Positions 35,725 to 43,400 of a stretch of DNA of 53,338 nt are shown here, in pieces (the first letter of the stretch is position 1; each line of letters starts with the position of its first letter). Origin of the DNA: an uncultured bacterium. Lineage in GTDB: Bacteria > Cyanobacteriota > Vampirovibrionia > Gastranaerophilales > Gastranaerophilaceae. The notes beneath the pieces were generated by a model. It ran no database searches. It saw nothing but the letters and a program-made list of their open reading frames with translations, and had not been told where the DNA came from. The position numbers and the translations under genes were made by a program. Location: NCBI GenBank assembly GCA_902791985.1, contig CADAYD010000015.1, positions 1 through 53,338 of the forward strand. Reading direction: 5' to 3'.

Positions 35725-36825
35725 ATGGCAGTGAAAAAGAATGCATCCGAAGAAGATTTCGAAAAATTATTGGAAAAATACGATTATAAGTTTCAAAAGG
35801 GTGATTTAGTAAAAGGGGTAGTTAGTGGTTTTGACAGTCAAGGGGTTCTTGTTGATATCGGAGCAAAGACTACAGCTGTTATTCCAACTTATGAAGCCGT
35901 TGAAAAAGGCGAAAATGTTGAAGAAAAATTTGAAAAAGGTCAAGAGGGCGAATTCCTTATAATAAGAGAAGAAGATGAAGACGGTAAGTTCTTGCTGTCC
36001 AAGAAAAAGGTTGATTTTGCTTATGCTTGGAAAGATTTAGAAAAAGCAAAAGAAACTGATGAAACTATTCTCGGCACGGTTATAAATACTGTGAAAGGTG
36101 GTGTTCTTGTTGATGTTGCGGGTGTTAGAGGGTTTATTCCTTCAAGTCAATTAAGGGTAAAAGAATCAGAATTAGCTGCCGGTGCAAAGATTGAAGTTAA
36201 AATATTAACGCTTGATGTACAGCAAAATAATTTTATTTTATCAAATAAAAAAGTATACGATGATACTGTTCAGGAAGCTAAGGACAATATATTCTCTCAA
36301 ATAGAAGTAGGACAAATTGTTAAGGGTGAAGTTGTAAGGATAACTGATTTTGGCGCTTTTGTTGATATCGGCGGCGTAGATGGTCTATTACCTCTGTCTC
36401 AGCTTTCTTGGCGCTGGATTGAACATCCGACAGATATTTTGCATGTCGGAGATAAGATAGATGTTGAAGTTATTGATGTTAATCATGCTAAACAAAGAAT
36501 TTCTTTAAGTCTTAAAATGCTTGAGCCGGATCCTTGGGTTGAGGCAGAAAAAAATATTAAAGAGGGTGACAAGATAGAGGGTACTATTACAAGATTGAAA
36601 TATTTTGGTGCTTTCGTAGAGGTTTACCCCGGTGTAGAGGCATTGCTTCCTCATGATGAAGTTATTGAATATCAAAACGAAAATAAGAATATTTTGCAAG
36701 TTGGTGACAAAATAAGCACATTTATTATTAAATTTAACACCGCTGACAGACGTATTGCCTTATCAATTCATGCGCAGGATAAAGAGATTTCAAGTGATGA
36801 TAATTCAGAGGAAAAAGATTCCTAA
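35725..36825 (+). CDS. rpsA: 30S ribosomal protein S1
   Basis: 366 aa with four S1 RNA-binding motifs, starting near residues 30 (DLVKGVVSGFD), 115 (TILGTVINTVK), 198 (IVKGEVVRITDFGAFVDIGG) and 285 (KIEGTITRLKYFGAFVEV). It binds mRNA on the 30S subunit. Length and motif count are closer to the short cyanobacterial type than to the six-motif E. coli protein. I chose the ATG at 35725 (MAVKKNASEED) with GTGGAG upstream; an in-frame codon 12 nt earlier is not needed. The 3' end overlaps the start of the next gene. Confidence 0.93.
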   Translation: MAVKKNASEEDFEKLLEKYDYKFQKGDLVKGVVSGFDSQGVLVDIGAKTTAVIPTYEAVEKGENVEEKFEKGQEGEFLIIREEDEDGKFLLSKKKVDFAYAWKDLEKAKETDETILGTVINTVKGGVLVDVAGVRGFIPSSQLRVKESELAAGAKIEVKILTLDVQQNNFILSNKKVYDDTVQEAKDNIFSQIEVGQIVKGEVVRITDFGAFVDIGGVDGLLPLSQLSWRWIEHPTDILHVGDKIDVEVIDVNHAKQRISLSLKMLEPDPWVEAEKNIKEGDKIEGTITRLKYFGAFVEVYPGVEALLPHDEVIEYQNENKNILQVGDKISTFIIKFNTADRRIALSIHAQDKEISSDDNSEEKDS

Positions 36826-37222
36826 AATTTTTTCTTATTTAATTATATTTTGTTTACTATTTTTATCCCTGCCTGCGAACGCTGTAAAATGGGAAAATTT
36901 CGGGTTTGGTGTGGGTATATATCTTGATATGGACAGTATATCCGAGCAAAATAACAAAGTATCGGTTGTGTACAAATTTACAAATGAATCAATGTTAAAA
37001 ATATTTAGTTTGTTGGATCAAAAACAGCGTCCTTTGTCTGTTTGTTTAATGCAAACAACGGTTGATTGCAGCACGGGGAAACCTGTATCCGGAGCAATGC
37101 TTTGTTATGATAAAGCAAGTAACGTTGCTATTGACGAACCTAATATGGATTTTAGTAAGAGTAACAGATACAATCCGGCAACTTGCTCCGAGTTACGCGA
37201 ACTTAAAAAAATGATGAAGTAG
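36797..37222 (+). CDS. Small secreted Cys-containing protein overlapping rpsA
   Basis: 141 aa. A basic N-terminus and hydrophobic core (about 11-25) end in PANA, a signal peptide of about 29 residues. The mature part starts VKWENFGFGVGIYLDMDSI and has four Cys (SVCLMQ, VDCSTG, MLCYDK, ATCSEL) that could form two disulfides. The ATG at 36797 lies inside the last 29 nt of rpsA in another frame, after AAAGAG. This pattern (WxxFGxGxxxYxDxxSI) recalls small surface-adhesin-like E-type proteins that are common but uncharacterised. Function unknown. Confidence 0.75.
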   Translation: MIIQRKKIPKIFSYLIIFCLLFLSLPANAVKWENFGFGVGIYLDMDSISEQNNKVSVVYKFTNESMLKIFSLLDQKQRPLSVCLMQTTVDCSTGKPVSGAMLCYDKASNVAIDEPNMDFSKSNRYNPATCSELRELKKMMK

Positions 37223-37260
37223 TATACAATATTTAAAGTTTTGTTCGGTTAAGATTAAAT

Positions 37261-38589
37261 TTATTTTTTCTCTTTTCGTTCTCTTGCACTCAGGCGTATC
37301 GGGTTGCCGAAAAAGCCGAAGGCTTCGCGAAGCTTGTTCTCAAGATAGCGTTTGTAGTTATCTTTTAAAAGTTCTTCATTATTTACAAAGAACACAAATG
37401 TTGGCGGTTGTGCCGTAACTTGTGTAGTGTAATATATTTTCAGCCTTTTGCCCTTGAAATTTGTCGGAGGGTTGAGTGCATAGGATTCATTTATAATTTT
37501 ATTCAATAACCCTGTTGAAATACGCTTGCAGGCCTCATTATAAACTTTTATGCCTTCATCAAAAATCTGGGTTAATCTTTGTTTTGTTGTTGCACTTATA
37601 AAAATTTTGGGAGCATAGCTTAAAAATGGGATATCTTGTTCAAGTTTTTGTGTAAATTTATTAATTGTGTTAGCCTTTTTATCTTCAATCAAATCCCATT
37701 TATTAATCGCTACAATAATTCCTTTGCCGGCTTCAGTTATAATTGATGAAATCCGTTTATCTTGTTCTGATATTCCTTCTTTTGCGTCAATTACCAAGAG
37801 TGCAACATCACAATCGCGAATTGAACGTATTGCTCTGTCAACTGCAAATTTCTCCACACCATAGTCAACTTTTGATTTTTTTCTTATTCCTGCAGTATCT
37901 ACAATCGTAAATTCAGTGTCATTATATTTTATATGACTGTCTATACTGTCCCTTGTTGTTCCGGATATATCTGATACGATTACTCTTTTGGTATTTAATA
38001 AAGAATTTACTATAGATGACTTACCTGCATTAGGTCTGCCTACAATAGCAATCCTTATTCTATTTTCTCGTTCTTCTTTCTCTGTAATCTCAAAGTCTTG
38101 AGTTATTATATCAAGCAGATCTCCTACTCCTCCGGATCCATGTAGCGCAGATATTGCAGTGGGTTCTCCCATAGAAAGAGCATAAAAATCGCTTGTCATT
38201 GCCAATAAATCAGGATTATCACACTTATTTACTGCTAAAAATACAGGTTTGGATGCTCTTCGCAAAATATTTGCTATGTCGTAATCTATAGGATTAATTC
38301 CTTCTTTCCCGTCTACAAGAAAAATAATTTTATCTGCTTCTTCGCAAGCCAGCTGTGCTTGTGAAAATATTGAATTCATAATATCATCATCATCTCCGGG
38401 AATAATTCCTCCTGTGTCTATGACAGTAAATCCTTTACCTTGCCACTCTACATCAAAATAAATCCTGTCACGCGTAACTCCTGGAGCATCATCAACTATT
38501 GAGTTTCTGCTTCCGATAAGTCGATTAACAAATGTTGATTTCCCGACATTTGGACGACCTACTATTGCAACTATAGGTTTTCTTATCAT
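37261..38589 (-). CDS. der: Ribosome assembly GTPase Der (EngA)
   Basis: 442 aa with two tandem GTPase domains and a KH-like C-terminal domain, acting in 50S maturation. G1 motifs GRPNVGKST (residue 10) and GRPNAGKSS (about 185), G3 DTGG and DTAG, G4 NKCD and NKWD are all present. The lysine-rich C-terminus is normal. No Shine-Dalgarno is seen; a promoter (TTTACA-17 nt-TATTTT) ends 6 nt before the ATG, so the mRNA is probably leaderless. Confidence 0.97.
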   Translation of the reverse strand: MIRKPIVAIVGRPNVGKSTFVNRLIGSRNSIVDDAPGVTRDRIYFDVEWQGKGFTVIDTGGIIPGDDDDIMNSIFSQAQLACEEADKIIFLVDGKEGINPIDYDIANILRRASKPVFLAVNKCDNPDLLAMTSDFYALSMGEPTAISALHGSGGVGDLLDIITQDFEITEKEERENRIRIAIVGRPNAGKSSIVNSLLNTKRVIVSDISGTTRDSIDSHIKYNDTEFTIVDTAGIRKKSKVDYGVEKFAVDRAIRSIRDCDVALLVIDAKEGISEQDKRISSIITEAGKGIIVAINKWDLIEDKKANTINKFTQKLEQDIPFLSYAPKIFISATTKQRLTQIFDEGIKVYNEACKRISTGLLNKIINESYALNPPTNFKGKRLKIYYTTQVTAQPPTFVFFVNNEELLKDNYKRYLENKLREAFGFFGNPIRLSARERKEKK

Positions 38590-38624
38590 ATATGTAAAAT
38601 AACATGAATAATACTGTTTGTAAA
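38590..38624 (-). promoter_or_regulatory. der promoter (leaderless type)
   Basis: On the minus strand, TTTACA (38619-38624), 17-nt spacer, TATTTT (38596-38601), then 6 nt to the ATG at 38589. The same geometry as the kinase promoter at 2226-2260. Confidence 0.6.
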
Positions 38625-38699
38625 ATCCTCTGCTGTTTGATGCCTTGATTTTACTCAGATTTTTTAGTAAAATTGCAATAACACGAGAAGGAGAAGATT

Positions 38700-38957
38700 A
38701 TGGCACAACAATACAATAATCCAAATGCGCAGAATATTAAAAAACGCTATTCAGTTCTTGTTTTTATTAAAGGCTCTACTGCACCTTTGGTTCTTTATGT
38801 TAAAGACCCTCAGCAATTGTATGATGACCTTCTTAATTTAATGCAATCTCAGAAAAATGTGCTTTTTGAACGTGAAACAGAAGGACCTATAAAAAAAGCA
38901 TGTTTCTTATCTAACCAAATTGCTGCAGTAGCGATACAAGAAGAACAGTATATGTAA
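38700..38957 (+). CDS. Small conserved-looking hypothetical protein
   Basis: 85 aa, not recognised. A polar Gln/Asn head (about 1-13) precedes a compact alpha/beta core (RYSVLVFIKGSTAPLVLYV, a helix at DPQQLYDDLLNLM, then FERETEGPIKKACFLSNQIAAVAIQEE). GAAGGAGAAG lies just upstream. It is 41 nt before the DUF177 gene and may be the first gene of that operon. No signal peptide. Function unknown. Confidence 0.75.
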   Translation: MAQQYNNPNAQNIKKRYSVLVFIKGSTAPLVLYVKDPQQLYDDLLNLMQSQKNVLFERETEGPIKKACFLSNQIAAVAIQEEQYM

Positions 38958-38997
38958 TTTAAGGCATAGGGTAATAATAGCGTATTAGGAATAAAAT

Positions 38998-39507
38998 ATG
39001 CATAAAGTTATTTTGATTGAGGATATTGAAAATTCACCAAACAAAATTTTACGGTGTGATTTTAATGAAAAAATTGAAGAATTTGATTGCATTGAACCGG
39101 TAAAAGCAGAGTTAATGCTTAAATCTTTAGGCGATTTTATACAAATAACCGGTCATGTAACAACATCAGTATTACTTGTTTGTGATTTATGTCTTGATAA
39201 ATTCGCTTATAAAATGGATTTTGATATTGATGAAATTTATTCAAAAAGAAATTTAGTTGAAGATTATACTAATTCTGATAAAGAATTCGAAATCAAGGAA
39301 GGACAATTCATTACAGACCTTAATGGCGAAAAAGAAATTGATATTTATGACTTATTGTATCAATCTGTAATATTAAATTTCCCAAATAAAAAGGTTTGTG
39401 GTATAAATTGTAAAGGGAAGGATTATTTATCTCAAAATGATAATTATGACCCAAGACTGGAAGTCTTTAATATCCAAATTAACCCAAATGTAGATAGTAA
39501 AAAATAA
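38998..39507 (+). CDS. DUF177 (YceD) family protein
   Basis: 169 aa. YceD/DUF177 proteins sit almost universally before rpmF and are thought to act in 23S rRNA or large-subunit maturation. The CxxC pair (LVCDLCLDKF) near residue 55 and the C-terminal CGINCKGK motif near 140 are typical. Genome context (DUF177-rpmF-plsX-fabH) is diagnostic. The ribosome binding site is weak. Confidence 0.9.
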   Translation: MHKVILIEDIENSPNKILRCDFNEKIEEFDCIEPVKAELMLKSLGDFIQITGHVTTSVLLVCDLCLDKFAYKMDFDIDEIYSKRNLVEDYTNSDKEFEIKEGQFITDLNGEKEIDIYDLLYQSVILNFPNKKVCGINCKGKDYLSQNDNYDPRLEVFNIQINPNVDSKK

Positions 39508-39520
39508 AAAGGAAAGAAAA

Positions 39521-39889
39521 ATGGCAGTACCAAAGAAAAGAACAGGTCATAGTGCTCAAGGTTCAAGAAGAGCAAACTGGAAAGCAACAAAACCTGAAAC
39601 AACTAAATGCCCTAATTGTGGCGCAACAGTTTTAGCACACACCGTATGTACAGAATGCGGTACTTATAAGGGACAACCGGTTAAATTAGCAGATAAGGCT
39701 GCTGCAGTTGCGGCAAAGAAACCTGCTAAAAAAACCGCAACCAAAAAGACTGCTACTAAAAAAGCAGCAACCAAGTCTGAAGAAAAAGTAAAAGAAACTA
39801 AGGTTGAAGAAACCAAATCTGAAGCGGTTGAAGAAGTAAAAGAAGAAGCAAAAGTTGAAGAAACTGTTGAAGAAGAAAAAGCAGAATAA
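39521..39889 (+). CDS. rpmF: 50S ribosomal protein L32 with long charged C-terminal extension
   Basis: 122 aa, about twice the normal 55-60. Residues 1-57 are standard L32: MAVPKKRTGHSAQGSRRA and a zinc ribbon (CPNCG, CTECG). The rest is low complexity: an Ala/Lys/Thr-rich stretch (about 60-87, KKPAKKTATKK-like repeats resembling histone H1 tails) followed by an acidic Glu/Val/Lys tail. GGAAAG precedes the ATG. The reading frame is intact, so the extension is translated; its role is unknown. Confidence 0.95.
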   Translation: MAVPKKRTGHSAQGSRRANWKATKPETTKCPNCGATVLAHTVCTECGTYKGQPVKLADKAAAVAAKKPAKKTATKKTATKKAATKSEEKVKETKVEETKSEAVEEVKEEAKVEETVEEEKAE

Positions 39890-39896
39890 CAATCTA

Positions 39897-39994
39897 ATAG
39901 TAGATAAGTAGATAAGTAGATAAGTTCGTTATGACAATATAAATTTTGATAACAACTTAACTACTTCCCTACTTAAATACTTATCTACTTCTAT
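39897..39994. repeat. Inverted arms built from an 8-bp repeat, rpmF-plsX intergenic
   Basis: The left arm (39897-39926) holds three perfect tandem copies of TAGATAAG. The right arm (39954-39994) read in reverse holds four copies, one perfect and three with two changes each. The arms can fold into a long imperfect hairpin around an AT-rich loop. It sits between a ribosomal-protein gene and plsX and may attenuate or separate them. Confidence 0.7.
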
Positions 39995-40008
39995 AAAAGA
40001 GAGGGAGT

Positions 40009-41073
40009 ATGGCAAGAATAGCAATCGATGCAATGGGTGGTGATTATGCACCAAGAAAAATCGTAGAAGGTTCTCTATGGGCTGCGATGGAATATGGTGT
40101 AAGTTTGGAGCTTGTTGGTAGAGAAGACGAAATTCAAAAAGAGTTAGATCATATCAAAAAAGTTGGTTATATCTTATCAGATATAGGAACAAAAGGTCAT
40201 AAAAGACGTATAAAGATTGATTTAGGTAAAATTGATTACACAATTACGCATGCATCGGAAGTTATCGGTATGGGTGAAGCTGTAGGGCAGTCTATTCGTC
40301 GTAAAAAAGATTCATCAATCGTTGCATCAGTAAATGCAGTTGCTCAAGGCAGATGTGAGGCTGTTGTTAGTGCAGGTTCAACCGGTGCTGCTATGGCTGC
40401 GAGTTTATTTGGACTAGGAAGAATTTCCGGTATAACAAGGCCTGCAATTGCTGTTACGCTTCCTAGAATGGACAAACCTGTTGTTATTATAGATGGAGGT
40501 GCTAATAGCGATTGTAATGCCGGTATGTTAGCACAGTTCGCACAAATGGGCGTTGCTTATGCGAAGCTTAGCTTGGGCATTGAAAATCCGAAAGTCGGAA
40601 TTTTGAGTATCGGAGAAGAAGAAGGCAAGGGAAATGAACTGGTTAAAGAAACTTACCCGTTACTTAAAGAAATGCACGAAAACGGCAGATTTGAATTCGT
40701 AGGGAATGTAGAAGGTAAAGAAGTTTTCAAGGATAAGGCCGACGTTATTGTAACTGATGGTTTTTCAGGTAATATTGTATTAAAAGTGACAGAAGGTTCT
40801 TCTTCTATGCTTCTAAATATGATTAAGGCTGAATTTAAATCTGACATAATTGGCGCTATAATAGGACTACTTGCGAAACCATTTTTGCGCAGAATTTTAA
40901 AGAGGGTTAACTGGGAAGTGTTCGGAGGGATGCTTTTACTTGGAGTTAACGGTATTTCAGTTATTGCGCATGGCAGAAGTTCTGCTTTTGCGATGAAAAA
41001 TGCTGTAGGTGCAGCAGTAAAAGTATTAAATAAAGACATAAATTCAAAAATTTCAGAAAGTATAAACAAATAA
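40009..41073 (+). CDS. plsX: Phosphate acyltransferase PlsX
   Basis: 354 aa. PlsX converts acyl-ACP to acyl-phosphate, the donor for PlsY in phospholipid synthesis. N-terminal IAIDAMGGDYAPRKIVEG, the middle AGSTGAAMAAS, and the C-terminal LLGVNGISVIAHGRS are family hallmarks. The ribosome binding site GAGGGAG is strong. Its TAA overlaps the fabH ATG (TAATG), so translation is coupled. Confidence 0.97.
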   Translation: MARIAIDAMGGDYAPRKIVEGSLWAAMEYGVSLELVGREDEIQKELDHIKKVGYILSDIGTKGHKRRIKIDLGKIDYTITHASEVIGMGEAVGQSIRRKKDSSIVASVNAVAQGRCEAVVSAGSTGAAMAASLFGLGRISGITRPAIAVTLPRMDKPVVIIDGGANSDCNAGMLAQFAQMGVAYAKLSLGIENPKVGILSIGEEEGKGNELVKETYPLLKEMHENGRFEFVGNVEGKEVFKDKADVIVTDGFSGNIVLKVTEGSSSMLLNMIKAEFKSDIIGAIIGLLAKPFLRRILKRVNWEVFGGMLLLGVNGISVIAHGRSSAFAMKNAVGAAVKVLNKDINSKISESINK

Positions 41074-42083
41074 TGACAAATTTAAGACCAATGAAAATAG
41101 CAGGAATCGGATATTGTGTACCGAAAACGGTTATCACAAATGATGATTTGAAAAAATTATATGAAACTTCAGATGAGTGGATTTATACTCGTACTGGTAT
41201 AAAAGAACGTCGTGTTGTTTCAGGCAATGAAACGGCTATTGATTTAGGTTTGGAAGCAGCACAAAAGGCACTTAATAAGTCAGGATTTGAGCCTAAAGAT
41301 ATCGATTGTATAATTTCTGCTGCATCGGTGCCTCCTCAGCTTTATCCTACTCTTTCTTGTACATTGCAAGATAAGCTTGGAATTCCGGGACAGGTTCCTG
41401 CGTTTGATTTAACTGCCGCGTGTACTGGACTTATTTATGCTTTGCAAGTAGCAAGAGGGTTTATCGGTGCTGGAATATATAAAACTATTTTAATTGTTGC
41501 TTCTGATAATAATTCAAAAATAACTGATTGGACTGATAGAGGTACATCAATTCTTTTTGGTGACGGAGCTGGGGCTATGATAGTAACGGAGTCAGATGAT
41601 GGGATTGACGATGTATTATCAATAAACATCAGTGCTGATGGTTCTATTGGACAAATGATACAAACCAATATGCCGGGACAATGTTGTCCATTGGTTGAAC
41701 CCGCAGATGAAATCGGAACAGGAAAAATTATTATGAACGGTAAAGATGTTTATAAATTTGCGGTAACTACTGTTCCTGCATATGTGGAAGAATGTATTTC
41801 AAAATCCGGTATGACATCAGAAGAAATTGATTATCTTATACCACATCAGGCTAACCAAAGAATAATTGAAGCTATCCAAAACAGACTTAAATATTCTGAC
41901 GATAAAGTCATTTCAAATATAAAATATTACGGCAATACATCTGCTGCCTCAATACCTATTGCACTGGTCGAGGGAGTCGAACAGGGCAAAATCAAGCTTG
42001 GTTCTACTGCTGTTCTTTGCGGATTTGGTGCGGGTATGACTTGGGGTGCTGCTGTTGTAAGACTTCGTGAAGGCATATGTTAG
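41073..42083 (+). CDS. fabH: 3-oxoacyl-ACP synthase III (KAS III)
   Basis: 336 aa. Condenses acetyl-CoA with malonyl-ACP to start fatty-acid synthesis. The catalytic triad is visible: Cys117 in DLTAACTGLIYAL, His in LIPHQANQRII, and Asn in YYGNTSAASIP. The overlapping TAATG with plsX supports the start at 41073; an internal ATG at 41091 (MKIAGIGYCVP) would also give a complete enzyme. The 3' end overlaps a small gene on the other strand by 4 nt. Confidence 0.97.
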   Translation: MTNLRPMKIAGIGYCVPKTVITNDDLKKLYETSDEWIYTRTGIKERRVVSGNETAIDLGLEAAQKALNKSGFEPKDIDCIISAASVPPQLYPTLSCTLQDKLGIPGQVPAFDLTAACTGLIYALQVARGFIGAGIYKTILIVASDNNSKITDWTDRGTSILFGDGAGAMIVTESDDGIDDVLSINISADGSIGQMIQTNMPGQCCPLVEPADEIGTGKIIMNGKDVYKFAVTTVPAYVEECISKSGMTSEEIDYLIPHQANQRIIEAIQNRLKYSDDKVISNIKYYGNTSAASIPIALVEGVEQGKIKLGSTAVLCGFGAGMTWGAAVVRLREGIC

Positions 42084-42244
42084 ATATCTTCAGGCAAGTA
42101 CATTAAATTCTTTTGCAAAATTTCCCTTGTATGCTCATAACAACAACTTTCGCGAGTTAGTTTTTGGTATTCGCGGACTATATTTATGACGTCGTCTACC
42201 GATAATCTTATAAGCCGCCTTTCGTTTTCAATAATTTCAGCCAT
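42080..42244 (-). CDS. 54-aa hypothetical protein, convergent with fabH
   Basis: A short reading frame starting MAEIIENERRLIRLSVDD and ending YLPEDI, with a well-placed AAAGGAAT upstream. It is charged and helical, with one CC pair. The stop overlaps the fabH stop region. The codon choice and ribosome binding site suggest a real gene. No family recognised. Confidence 0.6.
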   Translation of the reverse strand: MAEIIENERRLIRLSVDDVINIVREYQKLTRESCCYEHTREILQKNLMYLPEDI

Positions 42245-42332
42245 ACTAAATTCCTTTCTTTTATCAATATGTCGGAATTTAGTTTTATAACTTTAAAATG
42301 TCATTTATATGCTTTAAAAACAGAAATTCAAA

Positions 42333-43328
42333 TTATAATAAATTTTTTATAATTTGTTGGGTAAACTCTGTTGTAGAAAGAGTCCCGCCTAAATCTGCAG
42401 TTTTATATCCGTCAGATAATGTTTTAAATAGTGCTTTTTCAATTTTCTTTGCGTGTTCAAATTCATTTATATATTTAAGCATTTCAATTGCTGATAACAG
42501 AAGTGCCGTAGGGTTTGCTTTGTTTTGACCTTTTATATCCGGAGCTGAACCGTGTACAGGCTCAAATACAGCGCAATCTTTCCCGATATTTGCTCCTTGT
42601 GCAACGCCGAGCCCACCAATTAATCCTGCCGTTAAATCGGAAACTATGTCCCCGTATAAATTCGGCAAAACTAAGACATCGAATCTAGTCGGGTCTTGTA
42701 CTAGCTGCATACATAAATTATCAACTAATATTTCTCGCTGCTTAATTTGCGGGTATTCTTGTGCAACATTTCTGTAAGAATCTAAAAACAAGCCGTCAGA
42801 AAGTTTCATTATATTTGCTTTTGTTACTACACAAACTTCTTTCCTTTCGTTTTTAACGGCATATTCAAATGCAAAGCGACAGATGCGTTCAGATGCTTCT
42901 CTTGTTATAATTTTTATACTGTGTGCTGTATTTTGGTCAATTTGTTCTTCTATGCCGGCATATAAATCCTCGGTGTTCTCTCGTACAACAACCAAATCTA
43001 CATTATCAAATCTCGTTTTTACATTGGGGAGGTTCTTGCAAGGCCGTATGTTAGCATATAAATCCAAATCCTTTCTAAGTTGAACATTAACAGAACGAAA
43101 ACCTTTACCGATGGGGGTTGTAACCGGTGCTTTTAATGCTACTTTATTTTTTTTAATAGAATCTAAGACTCTTTTTGGCAGTGGAGTTCCTTCTTGTTCT
43201 ATAACATCTGAACCTGCACTTTGAATATCCCAATTTATACTTAATCCTGCTGATGCTATAATTTCAATCACACTTCTTGATATTTCAGGACCAATGCCGT
43301 CACCGTTTATTAATGTTATATTATGCAT
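42333..43328 (-). CDS. NAD-dependent isocitrate dehydrogenase-type enzyme (IDH/IPMDH family)
   Basis: 331 aa. Beta-decarboxylating dehydrogenase with NGDGIGPEI at the start, the substrate-binding SVNVQLRKDLDLYANIRP (Ser and the Arg cluster at about 79-95), VVRENTEDLYAG, LYGDIVSDL with catalytic Asp, and EPVHGSAPDIKG. The ENTEDLYAG and NIRP patterns favour NAD-type isocitrate (or homoisocitrate) dehydrogenase over 3-isopropylmalate dehydrogenase, but the exact substrate cannot be fixed from motifs alone. The strong ribosome binding site GGAGG lies 8 nt upstream. No leu or TCA genes are adjacent. Confidence 0.88.
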   Translation of the reverse strand: MHNITLINGDGIGPEISRSVIEIIASAGLSINWDIQSAGSDVIEQEGTPLPKRVLDSIKKNKVALKAPVTTPIGKGFRSVNVQLRKDLDLYANIRPCKNLPNVKTRFDNVDLVVVRENTEDLYAGIEEQIDQNTAHSIKIITREASERICRFAFEYAVKNERKEVCVVTKANIMKLSDGLFLDSYRNVAQEYPQIKQREILVDNLCMQLVQDPTRFDVLVLPNLYGDIVSDLTAGLIGGLGVAQGANIGKDCAVFEPVHGSAPDIKGQNKANPTALLLSAIEMLKYINEFEHAKKIEKALFKTLSDGYKTADLGGTLSTTEFTQQIIKNLL

Positions 43329-43400
43329 AATAAAAACCTCCGCAATATAAATTATACTACAGAGGGAAAAAATAGGGGAAAATAAGTCTTCTTAATAAAA

